DNA from: Pseudoxanthomonas winnipegensis
GTDB lineage: Bacteria > Pseudomonadota > Gammaproteobacteria > Xanthomonadales > Xanthomonadaceae
Length of the DNA stretch: 64,000 nucleotides
Assembly: GCF_004283755.1 (NCBI RefSeq)
Contig: NZ_SHMH01000004.1
Span: forward strand, 186,001-250,000
Direction: 5' to 3'
Shown here: positions 11,846 to 23,156 of the stretch, one piece after another
Position numbering within the stretch: the first letter of the stretch is position 1
How the letters are laid out: each line of letters begins with the position of its first letter
Notes under the pieces: model-generated
The model's input: only the letters and a program-made list of their open reading frames with translations
Databases searched by the model: none
What the model was told of the DNA's origin: nothing
Made by a program: the position numbers and the translations under genes

Positions 11846-11999
11846 GGCTTCGGGTGGGCGGCGGTCCGGCGGGCGGTGTCCGCTTTTCCCTCGGTCAGGG
11901 CATCCTGCCCTGACTCGGGCGCTCGGCGTCCTGCCTCGCTAGGCGCGGCCACCGCCCGCCGGCCCGCTGCTGCGTGCGTTTGGTTGAAGGGCTTCGGGT
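11846..11999 (+). repeat. Long intergenic repeat, copy 1 (about 155 bp)
   Basis: Starts GGCTTCGGGTGGGCGGCGG and ends near GGGCTTCGGGTTGAAG. The core is bounded by GGCGGGCGGTG / CACCGCCCGCC and contains CAGGGCATCCTGCCCTGA and GGGCGCTCGGCGTCCTGCCT. The same series of blocks recurs in the same orientation at 19214-19371. Confidence 0.75.
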
Positions 12000-12140
12000 T
12001 GAAGGAAGTCTCGATCCATCTGCCCCAAGGCTCGACCCGATCGGGCCATGCGGAAAGCGGGCCATGATGGCTCGCGACGGCGCGTGGGTGCGATGCGTCC
12101 TTGCGGAATGCCGACGACAGATGCGTTGTCGGACCCCATC

Positions 12141-12208
12141 GTGGGAGCCGCCATGGCGGCGATGAGGCTCTACCGGGAAAGCCCCATCGCCGCCATGGCG
12201 GCTCCCAC
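12141..12208. repeat. Near-perfect 68-bp palindrome
   Basis: GTGGGAGCCGCCATGGCGGC at the left end is mirrored by GCCGCCATGGCGGCTCCCAC at the right end. The arms extend inward through GATG...CATC, leaving a loop of about 12-16 bases. Degenerate relatives are visible near 19671-19690 and 63087-63135. A miniature intergenic repeat without coding capacity. Confidence 0.8.
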
Positions 12209-12343
12209 CAGGCAGGGTGCGGAGTCTCAATCCTCTCCGGTCCAAGGCTGAGCCTGGGAGAGTTGGTGAGCCGAGGAGCCTTGCCCCGCCGGATCGAGGC
12301 TGGTGGGCAAAGTGCGCCCACCGACCCTGTGCCTGGGCGCAAG

Positions 12344-12375
12344 AAAAAAGCCCCGGCCAGATCGGCCGGGGCTTT
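12344..12375 (-). terminator. Intrinsic terminator of TonB receptor gene
   Basis: AAAGCCCCGGCC (12347-12358) pairs with GGCCGGGGCTTT (12364-12375), followed on the minus strand by a T-run (the A-run at 12344-12349). It lies 28 bases past the receptor stop codon. Confidence 0.9.
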
Positions 12376-12402
12376 GGGTTCACGCGATGACGCTGGGGCG
12401 GC

Positions 12403-14820
12403 TTACCAGGTGTAGGCGATGCGGCCGTACACGTAGGCGCCGTTGAAGCCGAACGGCGAGTAGTTGCTGTACGGGAACACGCCGCTGGTCGAGTTGGCGT
12501 AGGTGTTTTCCTGCGGATAGGTGTCCAGCACGTTGTCCGCGCCCACGGTCAGCGTCCACTGCGAGGTCGGCTTGTAGCTGGCGTTGACGTCGACCAGCCA
12601 CTTGGCGTCGAAGGTCTGGTCGTTGGCCGGCGTGGTCGAGTTGCGCACGGTGACGCTGCCGTAGCGCGTGCCGGTCAGGCCCACGCTCCAGTGGTCGCTA
12701 TGCCAGGTGCCGCCGACGATCGCCTTGCTCTTGGGGAAGCTGTCTTCCAGTCGGCCGATCTCGTCGCGCCCGACCAGGCCGGTGGTGATGCCCAGGCCGG
12801 TCAGCACGGCCGGCGAGGCGTCCAGGCGGGTCACTTCGGTCTTGCCGTAGCTGTAGCTGGCGGTCAGGTCCAGGCCGCTGGTGGCGAACGGGATCGCATA
12901 GGTGCCCACCACGTCCACGCCGCGGGTGCGGGTGTCGGCGGCGTTGGTGAAGTAGCGGAACTGGGTCACCTGGTCCTGGCCCAGGCTGGTCAGCAGCGCG
13001 CGCGCGGCCGGGGTGGTGTTGACGTTGGAGGACAGCAGGATGCGGTCGTCGATCTTGATCTGGTAGGCGTCGACCGTCAGCGAGAACGCATCGGTCGGCT
13101 GCAGCACCAGGCCCACGCTGTAGGAGGTCGAGGTCTCGGCCTTGAGCGGCTTGGCGCCCAGGGCCTGGGCCACGGCGGTGTCGGCCGGGAAGGTGCCGGA
13201 CTGGAAGAACACGCCGTTGTTGATCGTGCTGGAGATGGCCTGGAAGCTCTGCTGGGCCAGCGACGGGGCGCGGAAGCCGTTGGACGCCGTGGCGCGCAGG
13301 GCCACGCGGTCGGTGAAGGCGTAGCGCGCCGACAGCTTGCCGGAGACCTTGCTGCCGAAGTCCGAGTAGTCCTCGTAGCGACCGGTCAGGCCAGCGGAGA
13401 ACTTGTCGGTGAAGTCGGCTTCCAGCCCGGTGTAGACCGCGTAGCTGTGGCGGTCGGCATGCACGGCATTGGCGGGGGTGAAGCCGCCGAAGCCCTGCGC
13501 GCCGGATTGGGAGCCGGCGATGCCCTGGCCCGCGTTGGCGTAGGAGCCGTACTCGCCCGGCGACTGGTTCCACTTCTCGCCGCGGTACTCGGCGCCGAAG
13601 GACCAGGTCACCGGATAGGCCAGGCCCCAGTCCAGCGCCTGGGTGAAGTCGGCGTTGAAGATGTTCTGGGTGTACTCCAGCGCACCATCGTAGAAGCTGG
13701 TCGGGCTGGCCGCACCGAGCGTGTAGTTGATGGTGTTGCGGGTGTGGTAGTCGATCTTGTTGTAGCCGTAGTTGTAGCTGACGTCCCAGGTGAAGCCGCC
13801 GTCGGTGTTGCCCTTGAGCCCGGCGATCAGCGAGCGGTCCTTGGAGTACTGGTTGATCACCGGCACGTAGCCGTCCGGGTAGAACTGCGCCAGCAGCGCG
13901 CTCTGGTTGTTGTGGTTCTTCGAGCGGTAGAAGGCGTAGGAATCGATGTCGCGGTTGCTGGCGATCGCCGTGGCGTAGGCGCTGAGGTGGTCGCTGAAGT
14001 CGAAGCTGGTGTTGGCCGACACCGCGCCGGCGTTCACGTCCGGGTCGCCGATCACGAAGGCCTTCTGGCCCACCGAGGGGAAGTTGCCGGTGTTGGGCGT
14101 GCTGCCGGCGTAGGCGCCGGAGCGGTTGGTCGGATCCTGGTAGCCGACCTGGCCGGCCACGTGCAGCTTGCCGCGACCGTCGGCGAAGCCCACGCCCGCA
14201 TCGCCGGAGAGCTGGTACTGCTCGCCATCGCCCTTGGCGTACTTGCCGTAGTTCACCGCCAGGCTGCCGCCGCTGCCGGCGCCCTTGAGCACGATGTTGA
14301 CCACGCCGGCGATGGCGTCCGAACCGTACTGCGCCGAGGCGCCGTCGCGCAGCACTTCCACGCGCTCGATGGCCGCGACCGGAATGCTGTTGAGGTCCAC
14401 CGCCGAGGAGCCGCGGCCGATGCTGCCGTTGAGGTTGATCGCGGCCGAGCTGTGGTAGCGCTTGCCGTTGACCAGCACCAGCACCTGGTCGGGCGAGAGC
14501 CCGCGCAGCTGCGCCGGGCGCACGCCGCTGGTGCCGTCCACCAGCGCCGGGCGCGGGAAGTTGAGCGAGGGCAGGGCGCGCGAGAGCGCGGTGGCCAGTT
14601 CGGTGGTGCCGGTGGCCTGCAGGGTCTCGGGCGAGATGATGTCGATCGGCGACTGGGATTCGGCCACGGTGCGGTCGGCCACATGCGTACCGGTGACGAT
14701 CACGGTATCCAGCGTGCTGGCTTTGACGGGCGCCGAAGAGGCGGCGTCCTGGGCGAAGGCGGGGGCGGCGGCCAGGGCGAGAGCCACGGCGGCGGCGAGG
14801 GGACTGGTCTTGCGGTTCAT
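12403..14820 (-). CDS. TonB-dependent outer membrane receptor
   Basis: 805 aa from the ATG at 14820, preceded by GGAG and followed by a signal peptide ([10 protein letters not shown]... AAPAFA, cut near residue 23). The plug domain, about residues 45-165, has [22 protein letters not shown] and [20 protein letters not shown]. The remainder is a 22-strand-type barrel ending in an aromatic residue (GRIAYTW). The Gly/Ser/Ala-rich [13 protein letters not shown] after the plug and the [17 protein letters not shown] signature place it with the iron-complex or nutrient receptors abundant in Xanthomonadaceae. The ligand is unknown and no Fur box is visible. Divergent from the ABC-F gene, with its own terminator. 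Confidence 0.9.
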   Translation of the reverse strand: MNRKTSPLAAAVALALAAAPAFAQDAASSAPVKASTLDTVIVTGTHVADRTVAESQSPIDIISPETLQATGTTELATALSRALPSLNFPRPALVDGTSGVRPAQLRGLSPDQVLVLVNGKRYHSSAAINLNGSIGRGSSAVDLNSIPVAAIERVEVLRDGASAQYGSDAIAGVVNIVLKGAGSGGSLAVNYGKYAKGDGEQYQLSGDAGVGFADGRGKLHVAGQVGYQDPTNRSGAYAGSTPNTGNFPSVGQKAFVIGDPDVNAGAVSANTSFDFSDHLSAYATAIASNRDIDSYAFYRSKNHNNQSALLAQFYPDGYVPVINQYSKDRSLIAGLKGNTDGGFTWDVSYNYGYNKIDYHTRNTINYTLGAASPTSFYDGALEYTQNIFNADFTQALDWGLAYPVTWSFGAEYRGEKWNQSPGEYGSYANAGQGIAGSQSGAQGFGGFTPANAVHADRHSYAVYTGLEADFTDKFSAGLTGRYEDYSDFGSKVSGKLSARYAFTDRVALRATASNGFRAPSLAQQSFQAISSTINNGVFFQSGTFPADTAVAQALGAKPLKAETSTSYSVGLVLQPTDAFSLTVDAYQIKIDDRILLSSNVNTTPAARALLTSLGQDQVTQFRYFTNAADTRTRGVDVVGTYAIPFATSGLDLTASYSYGKTEVTRLDASPAVLTGLGITTGLVGRDEIGRLEDSFPKSKAIVGGTWHSDHWSVGLTGTRYGSVTVRNSTTPANDQTFDAKWLVDVNASYKPTSQWTLTVGADNVLDTYPQENTYANSTSGVFPYSNYSPFGFNGAYVYGRIAYTW

Positions 14821-15099
14821 CTGTGCAACTCCGGTAATAAAGGCTCGCATCGCTGGGGGAGGGCTCGTCACCTGAACAGGGGGCGAGGTCGCGATGCACT
14901 TTCGAATTAACGCTTTTCTAACTGATGTGTCAAACCCGGTTTCGGCTGAAATCGCTTTGGCTGTGCGCGCCGCGCGCCGGAAAATCCGCGCTTGCGGCGC
15001 CCCGCGCAGGCTCCGAGTCAAGTATTCGTTAACGTTAGAATGGCGTCGCAGGAAGGGTCCTCATCTCCTCATGCCCTTCGGTTATTTCGGAAAACCCCC

Positions 15100-16962
<1,863 letters not shown>

Positions 16963-16971
16963 GCCGGGGCG

Positions 16972-17859
16972 TCAGTCCGCCGGCGCGGCGTCCTGCGCCA
17001 CGCGCTGTTCGAGCCAGCGCCGGAACTGCTGCGCGGCCGGGCTCTCGGGCCGCGAGCGCAGCCGGGTGAGCCAGTAGCGACCCAGCGCGATGTGCCGATC
17101 GAACGGTCGCACGAGCTGGCCGCTGTCCAGCGCCTGCTGGAACAGCTCCACCGGCAGCAGCGCCACGCCGGCGCCCGCGGTGGCGGCCGCGGCCATCGCC
17201 AGCGACGTGTCGAACACCGGACCGCGCGCATCCAGCGGCGCGATGCCGGCCGCCGCGCACCAGCGCGACCATTCGTCCTGCCGGTAGGTGCGCAGCAGCG
17301 TGTGCGCGGCCAGGTCCTCCGGGCGGTGCAGGGTCCTGGCCAGGGCCGGGGCGCACAGCGGCGCGAAGCGCACCGCCATCACCGGGGTGCTGTGCTGGCC
17401 AGGCCAGTCGCCCTCGCCGAAGCGGATCGCCAGCTCCAGCCCCTCGCCGGCCAGATCGACGCGGTTGTTGTGGGTCTGCAGGCGCAGGTCGATGGCCGGA
17501 TGCGCCGCGCCGAACTGCGCCAGGCGCGGCAGCAGCCAGCCGATGGCGAAGGTGCCGACCACGCCCACGTTCAAGGTCTCGCGATAGCGGCCATCGGTGA
17601 AGCGATCCAGCGTGGCGGCGATGCGGTCGAAGCTTTCGTTGAGCATCGGGTACAGCGCCGCGCCCTCGTCGGTCAGCGCCACCCCGCGCGCCAGCCGATG
17701 GAACAGCACCACCTGCAGGCGCGATTCCAATACACGGATCTGATGGCTCAGCGCGGCCTGGCTGATGTGCAGCTCCAGCGCGGCGCGGGTGAAGTTCAAG
17801 TGGCGTGCGGCGGCCTCGAAGGCGCGCAAGGCATTGAGCGGCAGGGCGGATCGGAGCAT
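16972..17859 (-). CDS. ampR: LysR-type regulator, AmpR-like, beside class A beta-lactamase gene
   Basis: 295 aa from the ATG at 17859. The N-terminus PLNALRAFEAAARHLNFTRA closely follows the AmpR pattern, with the wHTH at about 15-70 (ISQAALSHQIRVLES). The effector domain follows (about 90-285). It is divergent from the beta-lactamase gene with a 168-base shared promoter region, the classic ampR-bla arrangement. AmpR-type proteins repress or activate bla depending on bound cell-wall muropeptides (family knowledge). A longer in-frame start at 17934 would extend into the divergent promoter and is less likely. Confidence 0.88.
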   Translation of the reverse strand: MLRSALPLNALRAFEAAARHLNFTRAALELHISQAALSHQIRVLESRLQVVLFHRLARGVALTDEGAALYPMLNESFDRIAATLDRFTDGRYRETLNVGVVGTFAIGWLLPRLAQFGAAHPAIDLRLQTHNNRVDLAGEGLELAIRFGEGDWPGQHSTPVMAVRFAPLCAPALARTLHRPEDLAAHTLLRTYRQDEWSRWCAAAGIAPLDARGPVFDTSLAMAAAATAGAGVALLPVELFQQALDSGQLVRPFDRHIALGRYWLTRLRSRPESPAAQQFRRWLEQRVAQDAAPAD

Positions 17860-18027
17860 GACGGCCGTACGGGAGGGAGAGGATGCAGGCACGCCGGCGG
17901 GGCATCGTGCGACGGGCACTGTAGCCCAAGCCATCGATCCAGCTTATGGCTGCCCCTGAAACTTCGCGCTGGTGGCCGCGGGGCGGCCTTCCAATAATCC
18001 TGGGGACCAACCGTTCGGAGTGCCGCC
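17860..18027. promoter_or_regulatory. Divergent ampR-bla intergenic region
   Basis: 168 bases between two divergent starts. In AmpR systems this interval contains overlapping promoters and the LysR-type T-N11-A binding site. I do not see an unambiguous site, so the assignment rests on gene arrangement. Confidence 0.5.
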
Positions 18028-18948
18028 ATGTCTGACCGTCGTCGATTCCTCCAGCGCAGCGGGACCGCGCTGCTCACCGCCTTCGCCGCGCCCTGGGCGG
18101 CCGCCGTCGCGCCGGTGGCCCCTGCCGCCGCCGCAAAGGGCGGCGTGGCCGCGGCCATCGCCGGGGCCAGGGACTTTGCCGCGCTGGAGCAGGTCAGCGG
18201 GGGACGGCTGGGCGTGACCCTGCTGGAGGTCGGCACCGGCCGCCGGATGGGCCGCCGCCAGGACGAGCGCTTCCCGATGTGCAGCACCTTCAAGGCGCTG
18301 CTGGCCGCGCACGTCCTGAGCCTGGCCGACGCCGGGGCGCTGTCGCTGGATGAGCGCCTCCCGATCCGCCAGGCGCAGCTGCTGTCCTGGGCGCCGGAGT
18401 CGGAGCGGCACGTGGGCAAGGACCTCACCGTGCGCGATCTCTGCCGCGCGGTCGTCACCAACAGCGACAACACCGCGGCCAATCTGCTGCTGGCGCGGAC
18501 CGGTGGGCCGCCGGCGCTGACGGCGTTCCTGCGCAAGCAGGGCGACGCGGTGACCCGCAGCGATCGCTACGAGCCGGAGATGAACAACTTCGCACCCGAC
18601 GATCCGCGCGACACCACCAGCCCTGCGGCGGTGGCCGCCAGCCTGGCGCGCTTCGCGGTGGGCGATGGCCTGTCCAAGGCGTCGCGTGCGCAGTACGCGG
18701 ACTGGCTGATCGACAACCAGACCGGCGACGCCTGTCTGCGCGCCGGCCTGGGCAAGCGCTGGCGCGTGGGCGACAGGACGGGCAGCAACGGCCGCGACAC
18801 GCGCAACGATCTGGCGGTGCTGTGGCCGCTCGCGGGCGGCACCCCGTGGGTGCTGGTGGCGCTGCTGCAAGGCGCCCGGGTCGATGCGGATCAGCGCGAC
18901 GCGGTGCTGGCGCGCGTGGGTGCGCTGGCGGATCAGATGATCGGTTGA
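18028..18948 (+). CDS. Class A serine beta-lactamase, L2-like
   Basis: 306 aa. The N-terminus SDRRRFLQRSG is a twin-arginine (Tat) signal, as in the L2 enzyme of Stenotrophomonas maltophilia, followed by an Ala-rich h-region to about residue 37. Active-site elements: S86-x-x-K89 (FPMCSTFK, nucleophile S70 in ABL numbering, with the preceding Cys as in L2), SDN at 146-148, and EPEMN at 182-186 (general base E166). The position of the usual KTG is RTG at 250-252 (VGDRTGSNG), so K234 is replaced by Arg. The enzyme hydrolyses beta-lactams in the periplasm; L2 is an inducible cephalosporinase (family knowledge). Control by the divergent AmpR-like gene is likely. Confidence 0.93.
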   Translation: MSDRRRFLQRSGTALLTAFAAPWAAAVAPVAPAAAAKGGVAAAIAGARDFAALEQVSGGRLGVTLLEVGTGRRMGRRQDERFPMCSTFKALLAAHVLSLADAGALSLDERLPIRQAQLLSWAPESERHVGKDLTVRDLCRAVVTNSDNTAANLLLARTGGPPALTAFLRKQGDAVTRSDRYEPEMNNFAPDDPRDTTSPAAVAASLARFAVGDGLSKASRAQYADWLIDNQTGDACLRAGLGKRWRVGDRTGSNGRDTRNDLAVLWPLAGGTPWVLVALLQGARVDADQRDAVLARVGALADQMIG

Positions 18949-19213
18949 GGGCGAGGCTGCGTTTCGCATGTTGCCGGTTCTTCCGATTGCATGATCTTGG
19001 CGTTTGGGCGTTCGGCTTCGAAGAGCAGCGCTACGGCCGACGGTGTTCGCTTGTCCCTCGGTGGGGTCATCTGCCGCGCCTTATGTGTCTATCGTCGTTC
19101 CCGCGAACGCGGGAACCCAGGGACTTTCGCTCGGAGCACCAAGACCAGGTTCTTCCCACGATCCTGAGGTCACGTTGCAACTGTGCGTTGTGACTTCGGA
19201 GGAGCGGTGCTTC

Positions 19214-19371
19214 CGGCTTCGGAAGGGCAGCGGTCCGGCGGGCGGGGGCCGCTTATCCCTCAAACAGGGCGTCCTGCCCTGATTCGGGCGCTCGGCTCCT
19301 GCCTCGCTAGCCGCGGCCCCCGCCCGCCGGCCGCCGCCGCGCGCGTTAGGTCATAGGGCTTCGGTTTGCGC
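19214..19371 (+). repeat. Long intergenic repeat, copy 2 (about 155 bp)
   Basis: Same orientation and block order as 11846-11999: GGCTTCGG, GCGGTCCGGCGGGCGG, CAGGGCGTCCTGCCCTGA, TCGGGCGCTCGG, TCCTGCCTCGCTAG, CCCGCCCGCCGGCC, AGGGCTTCGG. The middle is well conserved and the ends diverge. Confidence 0.75.
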
Positions 19372-19693
19372 AGCCGTTTGAATCCCCTCCCTCGCGCGCA
19401 ACGCGATCAGTGGCGGGAAATGATCGACTTGAGGCCCCCTCCCTTGCGCGCAGCGCAGGGGAGGGATGGGGAGGGGTCGAGGCTTTCCCGGTCAAGCCAC
19501 CGAAGCGAAGAGCAAAAGCACCCCACCCCCTCAGTCGCTAGTTCGCGACTTCGAGCTCCCCTTCGCCTGCGGCGAAAGGGAGGGGGCAGAGCGCTGCTCG
19601 ATGCCTTCGAGTTGAAAGACGTCCTGATCCATCCACAGTGGGGCTTCCACCGGTCGGTGCTGATCCCATGTGGGAGCCGCCATGCCTCCCACT

Positions 19694-19769
19694 TGTAGAG
19701 CGGAGCTTGCTCCGCTGGGGCTCTCCCTACGAACCGAACGAAGAGCAGCGGAGCGAGCTCCGCTCTACA
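19694..19769. repeat. GTAG-type palindrome pair (REP/SMAG-like), copy 1
   Basis: GTAGAGCGGAGCTTGCTCCGCTG at the left and CAGCGGAGCGAGCTCCGCTCTAC at the right, each itself palindromic, flank a spacer containing GAACCGAACGAAGAG. GTAG-headed palindromes of this form are the SMAG/REP class described in Stenotrophomonas. The same unit occurs in reverse orientation at 62940-63015. Confidence 0.8.
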
Positions 19770-19954
19770 GACTGGCGGCTGCTAGATTTGAGGGACAGCT
19801 GCTCCCACAAGAGCATGCAGCGCTGTCAATCCTTTTCATCCCGGCGTCCGCTGTCGTTGGCGGATCGAGCCGAGGAGCCGCGCCCGGCCGGATCGCGGCT
19901 GGGCGGCGACGTCCGCTTTTGCAGCGGCCAGAATCTCGGCGAAGAACCAACAAA

Positions 19955-19983
19955 CAAAAAGGCCGCTTCTCAGCGGCCTTCTT
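19955..19983 (-). terminator. Intrinsic terminator of metK
   Basis: AAGGCCGCT (19959-19967) pairs with AGCGGCCTT (19972-19980). On the minus strand a T-run follows (A-run 19956-19960). It lies 30 bases past the metK stop. Confidence 0.88.
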
Positions 19984-20012
19984 GCAGTCTGCGGCGCGGG
20001 TGCGCGGCAGGC

Positions 20013-21224
20013 TTACTTCAGCTTGGCGTCGGCGCGCAGGGCGTCGGCCTTGTCGGTCTTCTCCCACGAGAAGGCGGTGGCGGTGTGCTGCGTGCCGGCG
20101 CCGTCGGTGTAGGTGAATTCCTTCGGCTTGCGGCCGAAGTGACCGTAGGAGGCGGTCGGCTGGTACATCGGGTGGATCAGGTCGAGCATCTGGATGATGC
20201 CGTACGGACGCAGGTCGAAATGCTTGCGGATCAGCTTCTCGATCTTCTCGTCGGCGATCTTGCCGGTGCCGAAGGTGGTGACCGAGATCGAGGTCGGCTC
20301 GGCCACGCCGATGGCGTAGGAGACCTGCACCTCGCAGCGGTCGGCCAGGCCGGCGGCGACCACGTTCTTGGCCACGTAGCGCGCGGCGTAGGCGGCCGAG
20401 CGGTCGACCTTGGACGGATCCTTGCCCGAGAACGCGCCGCCGCCGTGGCGGGCCCAGCCGCCGTAGGTGTCGACGATGATCTTGCGCCCGGTCAGGCCGC
20501 AGTCGCCCACGGGGCCGCCGATGATGAACTTGCCGGTCGGGTTGATGTGGAACTTGGTGCCCTTGTGCAGCCACTTGGACGGCAGCACCGGCTTGATGAT
20601 CTCCTCGCGCACCGCCTCGATCAGGTCCTTCTGCTTGATGCCCGGATCGTGCTGGGTCGATAGGACCACCGCGTCGATGGCCGTGGCCACGCCGTCCTCG
20701 TAGCGCAGGGTGACCTGCGACTTGGCGTCGGGGCGCAGCCAGGACAGCGGCGAGTTCTTCTTCTTGCGGATCTGCGCCTGGCGCTCGACCAGCCGGTGCG
20801 AGAGGTGGATCGCCGCCGGCATGTAGCTGTCGGTCTCGTTGGTGGCGTAGCCGAACATCAGGCCCTGGTCGCCGGCGCCCTGTTCCTCGGGCTTCTTGCG
20901 GTCCACGCCCTGGTTGATGTCCGGCGACTGCTTGCCGATCAGGTTGAGCACGCCGCAGGTCTCGCCGTCGAAGCCGACCTCGGAGCTGTTGTAGCCGATG
21001 TCCAGGATGACCTTGCGGGTCAGGGCTTCCAGATCGATCCAGGCGCTGGTGGTCACTTCGCCGGCCACGATCGCCACGCCGGTCTTGACCAGCGTCTCGC
21101 AGGCCACGCGGGCGCGCTTGTCCTGGGCCAGGATCGCGTCCAGGACGGCGTCGGAGATCTGGTCTGCGATCTTGTCCGGATGGCCCTCGGAGACCGATTC
21201 GGAAGTGAACAGGTAGCTGGACAT
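20013..21224 (-). CDS. metK: S-adenosylmethionine synthetase
   Basis: 403 aa, near the 384-aa E. coli length. It makes S-adenosylmethionine from ATP and methionine in the cytosol. Signatures: [14 protein letters not shown] at about 8-21 (ATP/Mg site), [15 protein letters not shown] at about 116-130, and [16 protein letters not shown] near residue 260. The ATG at 21224 has AAAGGA 10 bases upstream. The 225-base leader region shows no obvious SAM-binding riboswitch. It has its own terminator and appears monocistronic. Confidence 0.98.
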   Translation of the reverse strand: MSSYLFTSESVSEGHPDKIADQISDAVLDAILAQDKRARVACETLVKTGVAIVAGEVTTSAWIDLEALTRKVILDIGYNSSEVGFDGETCGVLNLIGKQSPDINQGVDRKKPEEQGAGDQGLMFGYATNETDSYMPAAIHLSHRLVERQAQIRKKKNSPLSWLRPDAKSQVTLRYEDGVATAIDAVVLSTQHDPGIKQKDLIEAVREEIIKPVLPSKWLHKGTKFHINPTGKFIIGGPVGDCGLTGRKIIVDTYGGWARHGGGAFSGKDPSKVDRSAAYAARYVAKNVVAAGLADRCEVQVSYAIGVAEPTSISVTTFGTGKIADEKIEKLIRKHFDLRPYGIIQMLDLIHPMYQPTASYGHFGRKPKEFTYTDGAGTQHTATAFSWEKTDKADALRADAKLK

Positions 21225-21449
21225 CAGGCTTATATCCTTTGATTCGGATGAAAAGATGGCCGCGCATGATACACGCGCGGCGCCGGCCGCGCATGGTGGC
21301 GTGCCCCGTGTTGCCGGGACGTTACTTTCCGCGCCCCGGCCCGCGGCCGGGCGGTGTCATCGCCGTGCCGCACGCGTGCAACGCGGCTGACGCCATCGCG
21401 GCCCAGTCTGGCGTTCCAGATCCGCCGCTGACCGGGATGGGACCCGACC

Positions 21450-23156
21450 ATGCGCCCTCTGGAAGACACCCTGCTCGAACGTTATCCGCGCTGGTTCGGC
21501 GGCCGCCGTGGCCTGCTGACCCGGCCGCTGTTGCGCCGCTACGGCCACTGGTCCGGACTGGACCAGGCGCTGGCCTTCCTGAACGCGCACCGGGACAGCA
21601 CGCCCTGGGACTTCGTCGCCGCCGCGCAGGACTTCCTGCAGCTGGACGGCAGCTTCGATGCGCAGGCCTTGGCGCGCATTCCCGCCAGCGGCCCGCTGCT
21701 GGTGGTCGCCAACCATCCTTCCGGCGCGCGCGATGCGATGGCGCTGCTGCATCTGGTCGGCCAGGTGCGGCGCGACGTGCGCATCGTCGCCAACGCGGTG
21801 CTGACCCACATCGCGCCGCTGCGCCCGCTGCTGCTGCCGGTGCGCGTATTCGGCGGCAGCTCGGCCGCCGGCAGCCTGCGCGCGGTGCGCGCGGCGCTGG
21901 ATGCCGGGCAGTGCGTGATCGTGTTCCCGGCCGGCGAGGTGTCGCGCCTGTCGCCGCTGGGCGTGCGCGATACGCGCTGGCGGCCGGGCTTCGTGCGCTT
22001 CGCCCGGGCCAGCGGCGCCCAGGTGCTGCCGGTGCGCGTGCAGGCGCGCAACTCGGCGCTGTTCTATGGCGCCTCTGCGGTGTTCAAGCCGGCCGGCACG
22101 GTGCTGCTGCCGCGCGAGATGTTCGCGCGCCGCCAGCAGCCGCTGCGCCTGTACGTGGGCCAGGCGCAGGCCCTGGCCACGCACGCCGACGAGACCACCG
22201 TGCTGCGCCAGCTGCGGCGCGCGCTGTACTCGCTCGGCAGCCGCGCCGATGCCGGGGCCGAATCTCCGGCCGCGCTGGTTGCGCCGGTGCCGGTGGCGCA
22301 GCTGCGCGCGGCGATCGCGGCGTTGCCGAGCTTCGGCCGCACCAGCGAGGGCCGGCGCATCGTCGCCGGGCCGCTGGCCGCCGACTCGCCGCTGCTGCGC
22401 GAGATCGGCCGCCTGCGCGAGCTGACCTTCCGCAAGGTGGGCGAGGGCACGGGCCGGGCGCTGGACGTGGACGACTACGACACCTGGTACGACCACATCG
22501 TGCTGTGGGACGAGGAGGCCGGCGCGGTCGCCGGCGCCTACCGCGTGGCGCGCGGGGCGCAGGTGCTGGCCAGGCGTGGGTTGGCCGGACTGTACACGGC
22601 CAGCCTGTTCGACTGGTCCGAGGGCGCGCTGCCGCGCATCGCCCAGGGCATGGAGCTGGGCCGCAGCTTCGTCGCGCCCGACTACTGGAACAGCCGCAGC
22701 ATCGACCAGCTGTGGCAGGGCATCGGCGCCTACCTGGTGGCCCATCCGCAGGTGCGCTATCTGTTCGGCGCGGTGTCGATGAGCGCGGCGTTGCCGCAGG
22801 CCGCGCGCGAGCAGATCGTGGCCTATTACCAGCGCTTCCACGGCCAGGACGCCGGCGCCACCGCGCGCCATCCCTTCGTACTGCAGGCGGTGCCGGCGGC
22901 GTTCGAGACGCTGGATGCGCAGGCGGCCTTCGCCGTGCTGCGCGAGAACCTCGCCGCGCTCGGCGCCCAGGTGCCGATGCTGTTCCGCCAGTACACCGAG
23001 CTGTGCGAACCGGGCGGCGCGCGCTTTCTGGCCTTCGGCGTGGACGCCGACTTCGCCGGCTGCGTCGACGGGCTGATCGAACTGGACCTGGAGCGCATGC
23101 ACACGCGCAAGCGCCAGCGTTATCTGCACACCCCCACGCAGGAGCAAGCCGCATGA
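21450..23156 (+). CDS. Two-domain acyltransferase: PlsC-like plus GNAT-like (OlsF/hemolysin type)
   Basis: 568 aa. The N-terminal half (about 60-270) is a glycerophospholipid acyltransferase-like domain with NHPSG and the catalytic pair H89...D95, then VFPAGEVSRLSP. The C-terminal half (about 300-500) matches the OlsB/hemolysin-type GNAT domain: LRELTFRKVGEGTG, DDYDTWYDHIVLWDEEAG, AGAYRV, ELGRSFV. This domain order is that of OlsF-type bifunctional enzymes, which make ornithine or related aminolipids by N- then O-acylation (family knowledge). That product is inferred here. It overlaps the next gene by 4 bases (ATGA), so the two are translationally coupled. Confidence 0.8.
   Translation: MRPLEDTLLERYPRWFGGRRGLLTRPLLRRYGHWSGLDQALAFLNAHRDSTPWDFVAAAQDFLQLDGSFDAQALARIPASGPLLVVANHPSGARDAMALLHLVGQVRRDVRIVANAVLTHIAPLRPLLLPVRVFGGSSAAGSLRAVRAALDAGQCVIVFPAGEVSRLSPLGVRDTRWRPGFVRFARASGAQVLPVRVQARNSALFYGASAVFKPAGTVLLPREMFARRQQPLRLYVGQAQALATHADETTVLRQLRRALYSLGSRADAGAESPAALVAPVPVAQLRAAIAALPSFGRTSEGRRIVAGPLAADSPLLREIGRLRELTFRKVGEGTGRALDVDDYDTWYDHIVLWDEEAGAVAGAYRVARGAQVLARRGLAGLYTASLFDWSEGALPRIAQGMELGRSFVAPDYWNSRSIDQLWQGIGAYLVAHPQVRYLFGAVSMSAALPQAAREQIVAYYQRFHGQDAGATARHPFVLQAVPAAFETLDAQAAFAVLRENLAALGAQVPMLFRQYTELCEPGGARFLAFGVDADFAGCVDGLIELDLERMHTRKRQRYLHTPTQEQAA

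Larger units (their letters stand above)
11634..12402. other. Gene-free, repeat-rich stretch
   Basis: About 770 bases with no supported gene. An open frame on the minus strand exists only because of high GC and runs through repeats. The stretch holds a long intergenic repeat (11846-11999), a near-perfect palindrome (12141-12208) and the terminator of the TonB receptor gene (12344-12375). Confidence 0.7.
18949..20012. other. Gene-free, repeat-rich stretch of about 1.06 kb
   Basis: No supported gene between bla and metK. It carries the CCCGCGAACGCGGG palindrome near 19090-19115, the long repeat copy 2 (19214-19371), imperfect mirrored purine/pyrimidine blocks (CCCTCCC...GGGAGGG around 19383-19590), a truncated GGGAGCCGCCATG element (19672-19685), the GTAG palindrome pair (19694-19769) and the metK terminator. 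Confidence 0.7.

Noticed and set aside
11731-12342. 203-codon minus-strand open frame in the repeat zone
   Set aside because: Runs through the 155-bp repeat and the 68-bp palindrome; composition is low-complexity and matches no family.
21225-21449. Possible SAM riboswitch upstream of metK
   Set aside because: No conserved SAM-I/II/III or SAH core could be found by eye in the leader, and no attenuator stem lies near the start.
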